A stretch of 64,000 nucleotides of DNA from the NCBI RefSeq assembly GCF_001707755.1, contig NZ_MBDL01000001.1:496001-560000 (forward strand). Direction: 5' to 3'. Of this stretch, positions 9,386-23,455 are shown in pieces. Each line of letters begins with the position of its first letter. Within the stretch, counting starts at the first letter, position 1. The notes under the pieces were generated by a model. That model was not told the origin of the DNA and made no database searches. It was given only the letters and a program-made list of their open reading frames with translations. This stretch comes from Acinetobacter celticus. Its GTDB lineage: Bacteria > Pseudomonadota > Gammaproteobacteria > Pseudomonadales > Moraxellaceae. The position numbers and the translations under genes were made by a program.

Positions 9386-10078
9386 ATGAAAGTATCAAAA
9401 TTATTCGCGATGATGATCGCCCTCGGCGCACTACATACGGCCCATGCTGATATTCTGGCGGCAAAAGGTAGCGTAGAGTTTTGGAATTATAGTGCCGATC
9501 TCAGTCATCCTCGTGATACCAACATTCATTCACCACTTCATGATGATCATGCCTTCTCCTTTTCCGTTGCTCTTGAACATCCTGTTCCACTCTTACCTAA
9601 TCTCAAAATTAAACATACCAATCTTCAAGCCGAAAGCGATGAACGTCTTTCTGGCGTTCAACGGAACCAAATTGATTTAAATCAGTCCGACTTTATTTTG
9701 TATTATGAAATTTTAGACAATATCATCGACCTTGATGCAGGCTTTGGACTAAAACATCTGGAAGGCGATATTCGTTATCACTTTACCAACACTCAAGATA
9801 TTGGCACAGATCTTCCTATGCTTTACGCACAAGCAGGCCTAAATTTACCATTCACTGGGCTAAGTGCCAATACAGAAATCAGTATGGCGGGCTTGAATGA
9901 TGCGAAAATTACTGATGTGCAAGCAGAATTAAAATACAATTTTATTGATTCTATTTTAGTCGATTTTGGGGCAACTTTGGGCTATCGTGTTTTAGATATT
10001 CAATTAGAGCAAGACCACCCACAAGAAGTGAAAATGAAGTTTAAAGGGCCTTATCTTGGTCTAGAAGCACATTTTTAA
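9386..10078 (+). CDS. TIGR04219-family outer-membrane beta-barrel protein
   Basis: 230 residues with a signal peptide (MKVSKLFAMMIALGALHTAHA) and a body of alternating amphipathic strands ending in LGLEAHF with a C-terminal phenylalanine, the usual signal for the Bam machinery. The pattern (GSVEFWNYSADLS near the start, NQSDFILYYEILDNIIDLDAGFG in the middle split by one turn) fits the TIGR04219 family, whose function is unknown. A purine-rich ribosome site (CACAGGA) lies 7-8 bases before the ATG. It stands alone and is followed by its own terminator. Confidence 0.82.
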   Translation: MKVSKLFAMMIALGALHTAHADILAAKGSVEFWNYSADLSHPRDTNIHSPLHDDHAFSFSVALEHPVPLLPNLKIKHTNLQAESDERLSGVQRNQIDLNQSDFILYYEILDNIIDLDAGFGLKHLEGDIRYHFTNTQDIGTDLPMLYAQAGLNLPFTGLSANTEISMAGLNDAKITDVQAELKYNFIDSILVDFGATLGYRVLDIQLEQDHPQEVKMKFKGPYLGLEAHF

Positions 10079-10229
10079 TCGAGTGAATTGAAACTATACA
10101 GCTTATCTAAAGTTACTTATATTTAAGTTATACAGAGACAGGATGTCTCATAAAAGTAAAACAAAAATAATAAATGAAAGTAAGGTAGGATGCTTAGGCC
10201 AAACAGGAGTTTCGCCATTCACTGATATG

Positions 10230-10263
10230 AAAAAAGCCTCGACAGGATGTCTGGGCTTTTTTG
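10230..10263 (+). terminator. Terminator after the outer-membrane barrel gene
   Basis: AAAAAGCC, two mismatches, GACA, a GGA loop, TGTC, mismatches, then GGCTTTTTT form a hairpin followed by T residues. It lies 150 bp after the barrel gene. Confidence 0.75.
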
Positions 10264-10293
10264 CTTAAAGTTTAATACACAGCACTTTTTTAT

Positions 10294-10321
10294 AAAAAAG
10301 CCCATACAAGATGAGCTTTTT
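10294..10321 (-). terminator. Terminator of the aromatic-acid MFS gene
   Basis: Read on the minus strand, AAAAGCTCAT/ATGGGCTTTT form a stem around a CTTGT loop, followed by a T run. It begins 17 bp after the stop of the MFS gene. Two terminators thus face each other between convergent genes. Confidence 0.8.
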
Positions 10322-10337
10322 AGAGATAAAAAATATA

Positions 10338-11711
10338 CTAACTCAATACACGCTGAGCTTTTAAAGTCTTTTCCGTTGAAGCAAGCACTTGAGTCGTCTC
10401 TTTTTCGGTTTCACTTTTACCAATAAAGAATACTGCAATTGCTGCAATCACAACAGGAAGGCCTACGGCCATAAAATTAATTTGATGTGGCAATTCTTTT
10501 GCTAATAAAAAGCCAATTAAAATAGGCCCCACAATTGCCCCGGTACGACCTATTGCCGATGCCCAGCCAATCCCTGTCGAGCGTACAGATAACGGATAAT
10601 ACTGTGCAACGTAGCTGTAAAGTAGGATCTGAGACCCAATTGCAGAAGCTCCGGCAACAGCAACCAAGAAATAAATAACAGGCTGTGGCGAATTAAAGCC
10701 CAACAATGACAATGCCACTGCACCCGCCAAGCATAACGTAATAATAACGGGCTTTAAATGGAATCGATCTGCCAAAATACCCCCACCGACAGTCCCAATA
10801 ACGGCACCAATATTCATTGCCAACAAGAACATCAAGCTACTGCCTAACGAGTATCCTGCAGCCATCATTAATTTTGGCAACCAGCTTCCTAATGCATACA
10901 GGGTTAATAAACACATAAAAAAGCACAGCCAAAACAATGCTGTACCTGGCCCGCGACCTTGTTGATAAAGCGCTTTTACTGTTGTACCACCTGGTACAAC
11001 AACTTCAGATAACTCAAGCTGAGTATTTGAACCACAAGATTGATCTGGAGCAATCGTCTGAAGCATTTTCCGCGCTTCATCATCACGCTTTACTTTCACT
11101 AAAAATGTTAAAGATTCTGGTAAATATTTCCATACTAGAGGCAATAATAACAATGGAAAACCAGCAATAAAAAACATAATCTGCCAGCCAAAATTTGGCG
11201 TAAACCAAGAACCAAATAATGCTGCCATAATTCCCCCCATGGCATAGCCACTAAACATGGTGGTGACCAAGGTACTGCGTAATTTTTTGGGTGCATATTC
11301 AGAAGTTAAAGCCACTAAATTAGGTAATACGCCACCAATCCCTAAACCTGCTAGAAAACGCAAAATACCAAATTCGGTCGGATTTGATGCAAAACCGCCA
11401 GCAAAAGTAAAACCACTAAATAGAAACACACAGATCATAATGACTTTTTTACGACCAATTTTATCAGCCAAAGTACCAAACAGCATCGCACCAAACATCA
11501 TGCCAGCCAGTGCAGTACTCGCCAACATACCTGCTTGAACGGTCGTAAGCCCCCATTCCTTCATCAATAAAGGTAAAGCAACCCCGTTAATAGCTAAATC
11601 ATAGCCATCAAATAAAATTAAAATTAAACACCAAAGCATAATACTCAGATGAGACTTGGTAAATTTTGCGTTATCTACGACATCATTCACATTCATTGTG
11701 TTTGTCGACAT
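10338..11711 (-). CDS. MFS transporter of the aromatic acid:H+ symporter family (BenK/PcaK-like)
   Basis: 457 residues, twelve predicted membrane helices. The TM1 motif LFDGYDLAINGVALPLL matches the conserved DGxD region of the AAHS family, and the loop between TM2 and TM3 has GTLADKIGRKK, the MFS signature. Family members import benzoate, 4-hydroxybenzoate, protocatechuate, muconate or vanillate by proton symport; no catabolic genes lie nearby, so the substrate is open. The gene is monocistronic with its own terminator. Its upstream region carries the interrupted repeat TTGTGAGC-N9-GCTTACAA at 11728-11752, a possible regulator site. Confidence 0.85.
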   Translation of the reverse strand: MSTNTMNVNDVVDNAKFTKSHLSIMLWCLILILFDGYDLAINGVALPLLMKEWGLTTVQAGMLASTALAGMMFGAMLFGTLADKIGRKKVIMICVFLFSGFTFAGGFASNPTEFGILRFLAGLGIGGVLPNLVALTSEYAPKKLRSTLVTTMFSGYAMGGIMAALFGSWFTPNFGWQIMFFIAGFPLLLLPLVWKYLPESLTFLVKVKRDDEARKMLQTIAPDQSCGSNTQLELSEVVVPGGTTVKALYQQGRGPGTALFWLCFFMCLLTLYALGSWLPKLMMAAGYSLGSSLMFLLAMNIGAVIGTVGGGILADRFHLKPVIITLCLAGAVALSLLGFNSPQPVIYFLVAVAGASAIGSQILLYSYVAQYYPLSVRSTGIGWASAIGRTGAIVGPILIGFLLAKELPHQINFMAVGLPVVIAAIAVFFIGKSETEKETTQVLASTEKTLKAQRVLS

Positions 11712-12300
11712 GAAACCTCACCTCCAATTGTGAGCGTAATTTAGGCTTACAATGCTGGTTTGGATAGATATTGTCCAAAATTTCAAAAGTATAGCTTGAT
11801 ACCTTTTGAGTATTTACATCATATTTCGTCACTAAAGATGAAAAAAAATCATAGAAATTAGAAATATTTACTTAACCTTTAAGTAATGAACCTAGAGGTT
11901 AGTTTTATTTATGAATAATATCAATGAGTTAAAAATCAAGTATTAGCAATCAGACAATAGATGATTTGATCTAAAGATTGTTAGATTTAACCGCTCATTT
12001 TTCTATTTTTCGTTAAAATATAATTATTGAATTTCAAAAATAACTGACCAATTACAATAGTACAGACTAAATTGAGTCTCTTTTATATGGCTTTTCTTAA
12101 TAAACTGAATCCTTTAATCTTAAACAATTAAAAGATTATCTTGATCTCAGGTTTTAATTGGGTGGTTTGAATACTGGGTGTGGATCATTGATCTTCAACA
12201 CTCCGTAAACCTCAACATTTCTGCTGAATATGTCGTGCTATTTTGTCCTTTCCTTATGTTTATTTCCTTCATTTTATTTATTTTTATTTTTTTCTGCATA
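11712..12300. other. Intergenic region between the MFS gene and the rRNA operon terminator
   Basis: 589 bases in which I see no gene. Near the MFS start are two inverted repeats, TTGTGAGC-N9-GCTTACAA (11728-11752, one mismatch) and TTTGGA-N9-TCCAAA (about 11758-11780), candidates for operators. The rest is AT-rich. Short frames here have no coding character. Confidence 0.45.
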
Positions 12301-12338
12301 AAAAAAGCCCCCTCAGTCTTTTGACCGAGGGGGTTTTT
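12301..12338 (-). terminator. Terminator of the rRNA operon
   Basis: On the minus strand ACCCCCTCGGTC-AAAA-GACTGAGGGGG forms a strong GC-rich stem (one mismatch) followed by CTTTTTT. It lies 12 bp after the 5S gene. Confidence 0.92.
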
Positions 12339-12349
12339 AGAATTAATGA

Positions 12350-12464
12350 GCTGGCGATGACTTACTCTCACATGGGTAACCCCACACTACCATCAGCGCA
12401 AAGAGGTTTCACTTCTGAGTTCGGGAAGGGATCAGGTGGTTCACTCTTGCTATTGTCGCCAGCA
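12350..12464 (-). rRNA. rrf: 5S ribosomal RNA
   Basis: About 115 nt. The minus strand begins TGCTGGCGACAATAGCAAGA and ends CATCGCCAGC, so the two ends pair in the terminal helix. The loop segment GAACCACCTGATCCCTTCCC is typical of gammaproteobacterial 5S rRNA. It is the last gene of the operon. Confidence 0.93.
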
Positions 12465-12650
12465 CAACTGTTTATGACTACTCGCTATGGTCTTAATTAC
12501 GTTGCTTACGCTTCGTTGTGCCTAGCTTTGGTCAAAAGAGTTATTAACAGAATGTTATTTGAGTTGAATTGTATGTTCTAGCGTATTCTGAATCAAGTCT
12601 TTGACTGATCTTTCGATCAGATATGAATCAAATGATGCTATTACAACTGC

Positions 12651-15556
<2,906 letters not shown>

Positions 15557-15569
<13 letters not shown>

Positions 15570-15950
15570 AACAGTCGTTAATCCATACAAGCAGGATTAA
15601 GACAAATCAATGTGATAAATCACATTAATCATGCAGTTTGTTGTCTGTGAACTTAATCACGATATAGCTTCAATCTAATTCATATACCAAAACGCTTGAT
15701 TCAGTTAATCGCTAGTGCTCAGTTCTTCTTAACCACCCCAACATGTCACTTGCGTGTCACACTGTTGTGTTTAATTAGTTCTGAGTTTAAACAATTTATT
15801 TCAACTCAAATATATTCTGTTAATGATTGATCTAGCCTTCGTCAGGTCTAGATGCTGTGATAAATCACAGAAGTTAATAAAATGTAAATCAATATTTACT
15901 TCTTATTAATTTCTATAATCTAAACACTTAGCTTATTACTTCGTAATAAA
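15557..15950 (-). other. 16S-23S internal spacer, part between tRNA-Ala and 23S
   Basis: 394 bases of spacer with no gene. Two copies of the inverted repeat TGTGAT-AA-ATCACA occur, at about 15609-15626 (extended to 8-bp arms) and 15854-15869 (7-bp arms). Both would fold as hairpins in the precursor RNA. I could not identify a clear boxA. Confidence 0.6.
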
Positions 15951-16026
15951 TGGTGGAGACTAACGGAGTCGAACCGTTGACCTCCTGCGTGCAAAGCAGG
16001 CGCTCTACCAACTAAGCTAAGTCCCC
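15951..16026 (-). tRNA. tRNA-Ala (anticodon UGC)
   Basis: 76 nt including an encoded CCA. The minus strand starts GGGGACTTAGCTTAGTTGGT and the anticodon stem-loop is CCTGC-TTTGCAC-GCAGG, giving anticodon TGC. The T arm carries GGTTCGACTCC. It lies in the rRNA spacer, the usual place for this tRNA. Confidence 0.97.
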
Positions 16027-16100
16027 AGCTTATCATTTAGATTCAATGTATCTTCAATTCTGTACTTATAAACCATAAATGGCTCATTCAGTTGTCAGGA

Positions 16101-16177
<77 letters not shown>

Positions 16178-16192
16178 TCAGATACATCTGTC

Positions 16193-17932
<1,740 letters not shown>

Positions 17933-17980
17933 CTCTTAATGATCTTCTCACTGGTTCGTCACCAGCAAGCTAGGTCGGCT

Positions 17981-18008
17981 ATACTACTCTCTTTCAGAGA
18001 ATAGTCAA
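17981..18008 (-). promoter_or_regulatory. Sigma-70 promoter of the rRNA operon
   Basis: On the minus strand, TTGACT (18008-18003), a 16-bp spacer and TAGTAT (17986-17981). A 16-bp spacer is usual for rRNA P1 promoters. It lies about 200 bp before 16S, leaving room for the leader. Confidence 0.7.
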
Positions 18009-18249
18009 CAGGTTTTATTGATTATTTTCAAACTCCTTCAAGATCCTTAGAATTAACCCTTAAGCCAACCCCTTGTTTCTCAACAAGTTTTAATCAACAT
18101 CACCGCCGATGGATACGCATTATAGGTGAAAAAAATTCTCATACAACCCCTTTTTTAAATTAAACGAACTAGCCGTTCATTTTTCAAACCACAAAAACAA
18201 TAAATACATGATTTTATTAAATAATTTATTTTAACATTCTTTTTAAAAG

Positions 18250-18846
18250 CTATTTTTGTGCTAAATAAGCCAAGATCATATTCGATAATTCATCTCTAAG
18301 CTGTTGTTCTGAAATAAGAAAACCATTATTACTCACATAGCGCATCATGGTAAACAAAGTACTATTAATGATGACAAACGACTTATGTTTAAGCGTTTCA
18401 AAATCCCAATGCCGATAAAAGCGATTAAATAGATACATTCCCAATTCAAAAAAGTGCTTTTCTAAAATTTGTGCTGCTTCTGAATTGTTATAGCCATGCC
18501 AATGTTTTAATACTTCAATAAAGAAACCACTTTCCGCTCGCATCACATCAAAGCCAAATTGGATACTTAAAGGAATAATCTCCTGAATGCTTAATTGCGC
18601 TTGTGTAACCACCATCTGTTTTAACGCCAAGCCTAAGTTTTCACTTTTACGGCGCAATAGTTCCTGAATAATCTCTTCTTTATTTTCAAAATATTGATAT
18701 AGAGAGCCAACACTGACGCCTGCCTTTTCTGCAATTTTGGGTGTGGTGATTTGCATTAAGCCCTGCTCCACAATACAGATTTGGGCGGCTTGTAAAATAT
18801 GATCAACAATCAGTTTTGCTCGTTGTTGTTGTGGTTTTTTTCTCAT
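18250..18846 (-). CDS. TetR-family transcriptional regulator
   Basis: 198 residues from the ATG at 18846 (MRKKPQQQRAKLIVDHILQA). A longer frame from 18894 would start inside the palindrome at 18876-18897, so the internal start is preferred. Residues about 8-60 form a TetR_N helix-turn-helix (ITTPKIAEKAGVSVGSLYQYF, split as TPKIAEKAGVSVGSLYQYF), followed by a helical ligand and dimer domain. It is transcribed away from the DUF2236 oxygenase gene, so it probably represses that gene and itself. Confidence 0.85.
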   Translation of the reverse strand: MRKKPQQQRAKLIVDHILQAAQICIVEQGLMQITTPKIAEKAGVSVGSLYQYFENKEEIIQELLRRKSENLGLALKQMVVTQAQLSIQEIIPLSIQFGFDVMRAESGFFIEVLKHWHGYNNSEAAQILEKHFFELGMYLFNRFYRHWDFETLKHKSFVIINSTLFTMMRYVSNNGFLISEQQLRDELSNMILAYLAQK

Positions 18847-18875
18847 GCTTTGACTCACATTAGGAATGCGAATTG

Positions 18876-18897
18876 AATACGAATAAATATTCATATT
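18876..18897. promoter_or_regulatory. Candidate TetR operator in the divergent region
   Basis: AATACGAATA-AA-TATTCATATT is a 10+2+10 inverted repeat with one mismatch (inner 5-bp arms perfect). It sits in the 87-bp gap between the TetR gene and the oxygenase gene, as expected of a shared operator. Confidence 0.6.
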
Positions 18898-18933
18898 AGA
18901 GTTTGATTAAACAATAATCAGGATGATCCTGCA

Positions 18934-20142
18934 ATGTCAACGATCACGATTCTCAAACGATTAGCGCCATTTGAAAAAATGCTTAACTCCAACTGGAAAA
19001 CCCAAATACTGAGTTTGCTCACAGGACAGCATTTGCAGCCCACTTATGCAGAATACTTGTCTTTGAATCAAGCGTTGCAAAAGGGCGATACAGCTATGGA
19101 TCAAGTCATCGTTTGGATGATGCAAAATCCTAAATTACACCAACAATATTTTGAAACAGCATTGTTTAAAGGATTAGATCAATTGGCTGAACCCATTCCC
19201 GAACTCATCGCATTTTTTAATACGGTGCAAACTCTGCCCAATTGGGTCGATCAAGCTAAAATTGAACAGGCGCTTAACTTCACCCATCGTTTAGGCATCA
19301 ACAATGGTTTTATTCTGCGTGATTTATCATTAATGACCGGTTATTTATATCCTGGATTTAATCAGCCGCTAGTGCTGACAGGTGCACTAAAAAAACAGGC
19401 TGGCACACGTTTAGCTGAAACCACGAAATGGTGGATCGACATTACTGAAGCTGATGGCTTACAACGCTTTAATGCCGGTTTTACCTCAACCCTTTATGTA
19501 CGTTTCATTCATGCCCTAGTCCGTCATCAATTAAAAAAATCGGAACGCTGGGATGCTGAGACATGGGGCACGCCAATCAATCAGTTCGATCTAGCCATGA
19601 CCAATATTGCTTTTAGTGGTGTGGTTTTGATTGGCATTCGTGCGCTGGGGGTTTTTCCCAATCAAGATGAAGTCGACAGCTTTCTGCATTTTTGGAAATA
19701 TATTGGCTGGCTCATGGGCGTAGATGAAAAATGGCTGGTCCATAAAGAGTCTGATGGATGGAAACTGCTTTATTGGATGCAACATGCACATCCGCAATCG
19801 GATCACTCCAGTTTTGAATTAGGTTCGAGTCTATCCAAAGAACCTTTTGAACGTCAGTATCGTTATTTAAAACCTTTACAACAAAAACTAGCATATCGCC
19901 AGCATTTAGAAGTGACGCAATTTTTTATTGGTCGTCAAAAGATGCAAAAACTGGGTTTAAAGCATCGCCCAGCAGCGTGGTTTGCTTATTACTTAATTGC
20001 GCGAAATGTTGTGCTGTATACCAGTGCCAAATATTCACCTAAATTGAGTCAACGCCTGCAACATCGTGGTCGCAATATTCAAAAACTAGGGTTGGCTTTA
20101 TATCAAAGCAAAGCCAAACAGTTGGCCAGTATGCATCAATAG
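18934..20142 (+). CDS. Oxygenase MpaB family (DUF2236) protein
   Basis: 402 residues, largely helical and without a signal peptide. Residues about 130-330 hold the MpaB/DUF2236 core: a histidine near TRLAETTKWW..., then YVRFIHALVRHQL with the conserved Arg and His used to bind b-type haem in this family, and later AWFAYYLIARNVV. Family members include fungal MpaB and the latex-clearing protein Lcp, which cleave unsaturated hydrocarbon chains. The divergent TetR regulator suggests induction by a hydrophobic compound, but the substrate is unknown. A bidirectional terminator follows. Confidence 0.78.
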   Translation: MSTITILKRLAPFEKMLNSNWKTQILSLLTGQHLQPTYAEYLSLNQALQKGDTAMDQVIVWMMQNPKLHQQYFETALFKGLDQLAEPIPELIAFFNTVQTLPNWVDQAKIEQALNFTHRLGINNGFILRDLSLMTGYLYPGFNQPLVLTGALKKQAGTRLAETTKWWIDITEADGLQRFNAGFTSTLYVRFIHALVRHQLKKSERWDAETWGTPINQFDLAMTNIAFSGVVLIGIRALGVFPNQDEVDSFLHFWKYIGWLMGVDEKWLVHKESDGWKLLYWMQHAHPQSDHSSFELGSSLSKEPFERQYRYLKPLQQKLAYRQHLEVTQFFIGRQKMQKLGLKHRPAAWFAYYLIARNVVLYTSAKYSPKLSQRLQHRGRNIQKLGLALYQSKAKQLASMHQ

Positions 20143-20182
20143 CACTATTTTCTTTGCTGATACTTTCCTATCGCTCAAAAAC

Positions 20183-20212
20183 AAAAAACCGAGTATTTGA
20201 ACTCGGTTTTTT
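20183..20212. terminator. Bidirectional terminator
   Basis: AAAAAACCGAGT-ATTTGA-ACTCGGTTTTTT, a perfect 12-bp stem, lies between the convergent oxygenase gene (plus) and the copper receptor gene (minus) and can serve both. Confidence 0.9.
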
Positions 20213-20225
20213 GCACATCAAAAAC

Positions 20226-22307
20226 TTAGAACTTCATGCTGATGCGTGCCCAATAATTACGACCGGTATTATTGAATTGCTCATTACTGGCAAAACCAAA
20301 ACCTGAACTTCCGGCTTTATTTAAGTGTTCGGTGTAGGTTTTATCTAAAACGTTATCCACACCAACAGCCACATCAATATCTTGCATTAGGTGATAAGAG
20401 GCATTTAACGCCAGTGTGCTAAACGCTTTGCTCTCATTCATGTCATAACCCACGATATTACCTTGATTTAAGCTAATACGATCTTGTTTCGCCACCACAC
20501 GCCACAACATGCCCAAGGTATATTTATCTTGAACATAACGCAGATTAAAGCGTCCTTCTAACGGCGCGATTTGCGGTAATGCTTTGTTGTCTGTAGTGTT
20601 TTCACCCCATGCATACATAGCGCTCATATCCGCCTGAATAGCATCACTAAATTGATAACCTAATCCTGCTTCCGCCCCTGCAATGGTGGCATCGATATTT
20701 TTCGCCCCTGCACTGAAGCTTGAGCCATGACCATGCCCGCCTGAGGTTGGATGATTATGATAACTCATTAAAATATAGTCATTAATCAAACCTGCATAAG
20801 CTGAAACCCATGAATTAAAAGCACCATGCTGATGTTGATAACCCATATCTAGCTGCAAGGTTTTTTCAGTGTCCAAATCATTAAAAGTAGGCTTTGACAT
20901 GCCTGAATTACCATGCGCAGTACTGAATAACTCCCAATAATCAGGGACACGTTCAACATAGCCTAAACCAATATAGCTTTTGGCATCATGTTCAGGGTGT
21001 TGATTTTCCAAACGAATAAAACCACTAGGTAAAGTTTCTGAACGGTCATCATTGAGCTTCAGCGCATCAATTTTGACTTGGTCCAGTCGTGCACCTGTCA
21101 CCAGCTTTGAGTTTTCACTCAATTGATAACCGAGTTCACCAAATGCACCATAAGACTGAAATTTCATATTGGTGGTCAATGGTGTATTCATTGAAGGCAT
21201 GACATACATAATCATGCTTCCTGCATGATTATTCTGCTGAGAGTCAATTCCAGTGATTAAATTCAGTTTGTCCCACTCACTGGTCATGGCGAAACGGGTA
21301 TTCAAAGTACGGCGGGTGACTTGCATCTCTGATGGATTCGCGACCATTTGATGCGTCATCATGTCGTGTGTCATCGGTGGCGTTCTTAATCTAAAGTTAT
21401 CCATGACATGGTCGTTATAACTATAGTTCACCTGCCCTTCGACTTTCTGAATCACATCGGTCAGGTTTTTCTTTTCAAAACGCAGTCCCAGACTTTCACG
21501 AGCAAATTGTGAACCATCCATATCACGGCCTGCATATAAAGCCTCACCATCCGACTTTCCACCCGTCAGCTCCAGCCACGTATTTTCATCTGGTGTCCAA
21601 CCCAATGCGACATCTGCATTCCAACGCTCCCAAGCAGAAGGTACTGTATTACCATCACCATCTTGATAACTATTCGATTCAGAACGATTAGCATTTAAAC
21701 GAATGTATTTGGTTTCATCACCTAGTGCTGTTTCAATATTATGATCTAAACGACCAAATGAACCCATCAACACACTGGCTTGACCTTGATAAGGTTTTTC
21801 AGCAGTGAGTTCTGGTTTTTTTCGTTCAAAAATAACCGTTGCCGCTGAACCTGTATTGGCGTATTGCACGGTTTGCGGGCCTTTAACCACAGAAATTTGA
21901 TCATAACTTTCAGGAGAAATATAAGAGGTTGGCGCATCCATACGACTTGGACAAGCCCCTAAATTTTCAGTGCCATCTGCCAAGATTTTAATCCGTGAAC
22001 CAAACATGCCACGGAAGGTCACATCACTGTTGGTTCCACCATTTTTAATGGCACTAAAGCCCATAATACTTTGTAAATAATCAGCACCATCTGTTGCAGG
22101 CACAGGCTGAATAGGTTGCTTAGGATCTGCCCGAACAATCAGTCCATTGGCATCATTGCCCTGCTGTGCTGTTACTACAATTGGTGCTAGGGTATGAACT
22201 TCTTTTGCTAAAGCATCGGTTGATGTTTCTGCCATCACCACACCTGATGCACAGGCGACAGCAATTGCAGCGGCTAAAGGCTGTAAAAAAAATTGTGGCT
22301 GAGCCAT
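20226..22307 (-). CDS. oprC: TonB-dependent copper receptor (OprC/NosA type)
   Basis: 693 residues. A signal peptide (about 1-26, ending VVMAE) precedes a TonB-box-like segment (APIVVTAQ, about 42-49), a plug domain (about 60-165) and a 22-strand barrel that ends in ARISMKF with a C-terminal Phe. The plug carries NGGTNSDVTFRGMFGSRIKI, and MDAPTSYISPESYDQISVVK follows, both typical of the TIGR01778 copper receptors. Loops are rich in Met and His (MTHDMMTHQM, SYHNHPTSGGHGHG), suited to copper. It binds copper at the cell surface and moves it to the periplasm using TonB energy. The gene is followed at its 5' side by a DUF2946 gene in the same direction, 75 bp upstream. Confidence 0.88.
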   Translation of the reverse strand: MAQPQFFLQPLAAAIAVACASGVVMAETSTDALAKEVHTLAPIVVTAQQGNDANGLIVRADPKQPIQPVPATDGADYLQSIMGFSAIKNGGTNSDVTFRGMFGSRIKILADGTENLGACPSRMDAPTSYISPESYDQISVVKGPQTVQYANTGSAATVIFERKKPELTAEKPYQGQASVLMGSFGRLDHNIETALGDETKYIRLNANRSESNSYQDGDGNTVPSAWERWNADVALGWTPDENTWLELTGGKSDGEALYAGRDMDGSQFARESLGLRFEKKNLTDVIQKVEGQVNYSYNDHVMDNFRLRTPPMTHDMMTHQMVANPSEMQVTRRTLNTRFAMTSEWDKLNLITGIDSQQNNHAGSMIMYVMPSMNTPLTTNMKFQSYGAFGELGYQLSENSKLVTGARLDQVKIDALKLNDDRSETLPSGFIRLENQHPEHDAKSYIGLGYVERVPDYWELFSTAHGNSGMSKPTFNDLDTEKTLQLDMGYQHQHGAFNSWVSAYAGLINDYILMSYHNHPTSGGHGHGSSFSAGAKNIDATIAGAEAGLGYQFSDAIQADMSAMYAWGENTTDNKALPQIAPLEGRFNLRYVQDKYTLGMLWRVVAKQDRISLNQGNIVGYDMNESKAFSTLALNASYHLMQDIDVAVGVDNVLDKTYTEHLNKAGSSGFGFASNEQFNNTGRNYWARISMKF

Positions 22308-22382
22308 TTTAAAATCTCACTTAAAACATAAATACAACTGGTCTGGAGTCAACCCAGACCCTTAAATTTTTAAAACGTTGAT

Positions 22383-22829
22383 TTATGCAAAAAGTGGCGG
22401 TGCGCGCCCTTGGGGCAAGAGAAATAAGCGTTGTAACGCAAACCAAATATGGCTAAATGTTTGCTGAAAAGCAATTAAACGAATTTGAATTCGATCTAAT
22501 ACTTCTTTCACATCTAGTTCGGGTGGTAAAACCAAGTTGCCATACACGGTACAATACTGACAATGGTGATTCGCATCATGCTCGTGCCCTGCAGATTCAG
22601 AAGCATGTGCATGGTCTGCTTGCACAACAATATGATGAGAAGTGTGATGTGCCGATGAGCTTTGCGATGCATGATGATCTGATGTATCTAATAAAAGTGC
22701 ACGCGTAATAGTTTCACAGACCGGTGCAATTTGATATTGCGTCGGAAGCAAAGGCTGTAGAAAAACAGCAATCTGTAAAAATACGGCTACAAAAGAAAGT
22801 AGCAGAGCACTACGTAGAAACAAAGGCAA
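22383..22829 (-). CDS. DUF2946 family protein, copper-linked
   Basis: 148 residues. One hydrophobic N-terminal segment (about 6-27) may be an uncleaved signal or anchor. The centre is rich in histidine (HHASQSSSAHHTSHH, HAHASESAGHEHDANHHC) and holds the family motif HHCQYCTVYGNL; the C-terminus has LLPQGRAPPLFA, also typical of DUF2946. Proteins of this family are usually found next to TonB copper receptors or copper chaperones. The His/Cys content suggests periplasmic copper binding. It is co-directional with oprC and probably forms an operon with it. Confidence 0.8.
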   Translation of the reverse strand: MPLFLRSALLLSFVAVFLQIAVFLQPLLPTQYQIAPVCETITRALLLDTSDHHASQSSSAHHTSHHIVVQADHAHASESAGHEHDANHHCQYCTVYGNLVLPPELDVKEVLDRIQIRLIAFQQTFSHIWFALQRLFLLPQGRAPPLFA

Positions 22830-22861
22830 ATCCTAAAATTTGTCGGCCACAAGTATAACAA

Positions 22862-22881
22862 AGCCCAATCGAAATTGAGCT
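22862..22881 (-). terminator. Terminator after the peptide deformylase gene
   Basis: Minus-strand AGCTCAAT-TTCG-ATTGGGCT, an 8-bp stem with a TTCG tetraloop followed by TTGTTAT. It lies 44 bp after the def stop. The T run is interrupted, so efficiency may be modest. Confidence 0.6.
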
Positions 22882-22924
22882 TGATCTTGTTGATTTTACA
22901 ATAAAGTTGAAAAAACCACTCCGC

Positions 22925-23455
22925 TTAACGTTTTACCGCCACTTGATCTTTCTGACGTTGACGCACAGTTTTTTCCACTTTTTCACGTGCGCGTTGACGT
23001 TTTAATGGCGAAAGATAATCCACAAACAGCTTACCGTTTAAGTGATCCATTTCATGCTGAATGCAAACAGCGAGAAGTCCGTCAGCTTCCTGCTCAAATG
23101 TCTGCCCCTCAAGATTCACTGCTTCAATTTTTACACGTGACGGACGCGAAACTTTATCGTATATTTGAGGCACTGACAGACAGCCTTCTTCATACGGCTG
23201 TGTCTCTTGCGTCAATGGCGTAATTTTGGGGTTAATAAAAACCATGGGTTCGTTTTTATCTTCAGATAAATCCATGACAATCAGCTGAATATGTTGATCG
23301 ACTTGTGTAGCAGCCAAACCAATGCCGGGTGCTTCATACATTGTTTCAAACATATCTGCGACTAACTGACGAATTTCATCAGTGACTTCTTCGACTGGTT
23401 TTGCAATGGTACGAAGACGGGGATCGGGGAAACTTAAAATAGGTAATAAGGCCAT
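22925..23455 (-). CDS. def: Peptide deformylase
   Basis: 176 residues, full length. It removes the formyl group from the N-terminal methionine of new proteins in the cytoplasm. All three motifs are present: GIGLAATQ (44-51), EGCLSVP (90-96) with metal ligand Cys92, and QHEMDHLNG (133-141) with ligands His134 and His138 and catalytic Glu135. It is divergent from the LysM protein gene, with 113-119 bp between them. Unlike in many bacteria, fmt does not follow it here. Confidence 0.96.
   Translation of the reverse strand: MALLPILSFPDPRLRTIAKPVEEVTDEIRQLVADMFETMYEAPGIGLAATQVDQHIQLIVMDLSEDKNEPMVFINPKITPLTQETQPYEEGCLSVPQIYDKVSRPSRVKIEAVNLEGQTFEQEADGLLAVCIQHEMDHLNGKLFVDYLSPLKRQRAREKVEKTVRQRQKDQVAVKR

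Noticed and set aside
18847-18894. Longer N-terminus for the first TetR protein
   Set aside because: The extra 16 residues are not part of the TetR fold, and the start would lie inside the candidate operator.
22457-22708. 83-residue frame opposite the DUF2946 gene
   Set aside because: Shadow of the His-rich minus-strand gene, which has the family motifs.
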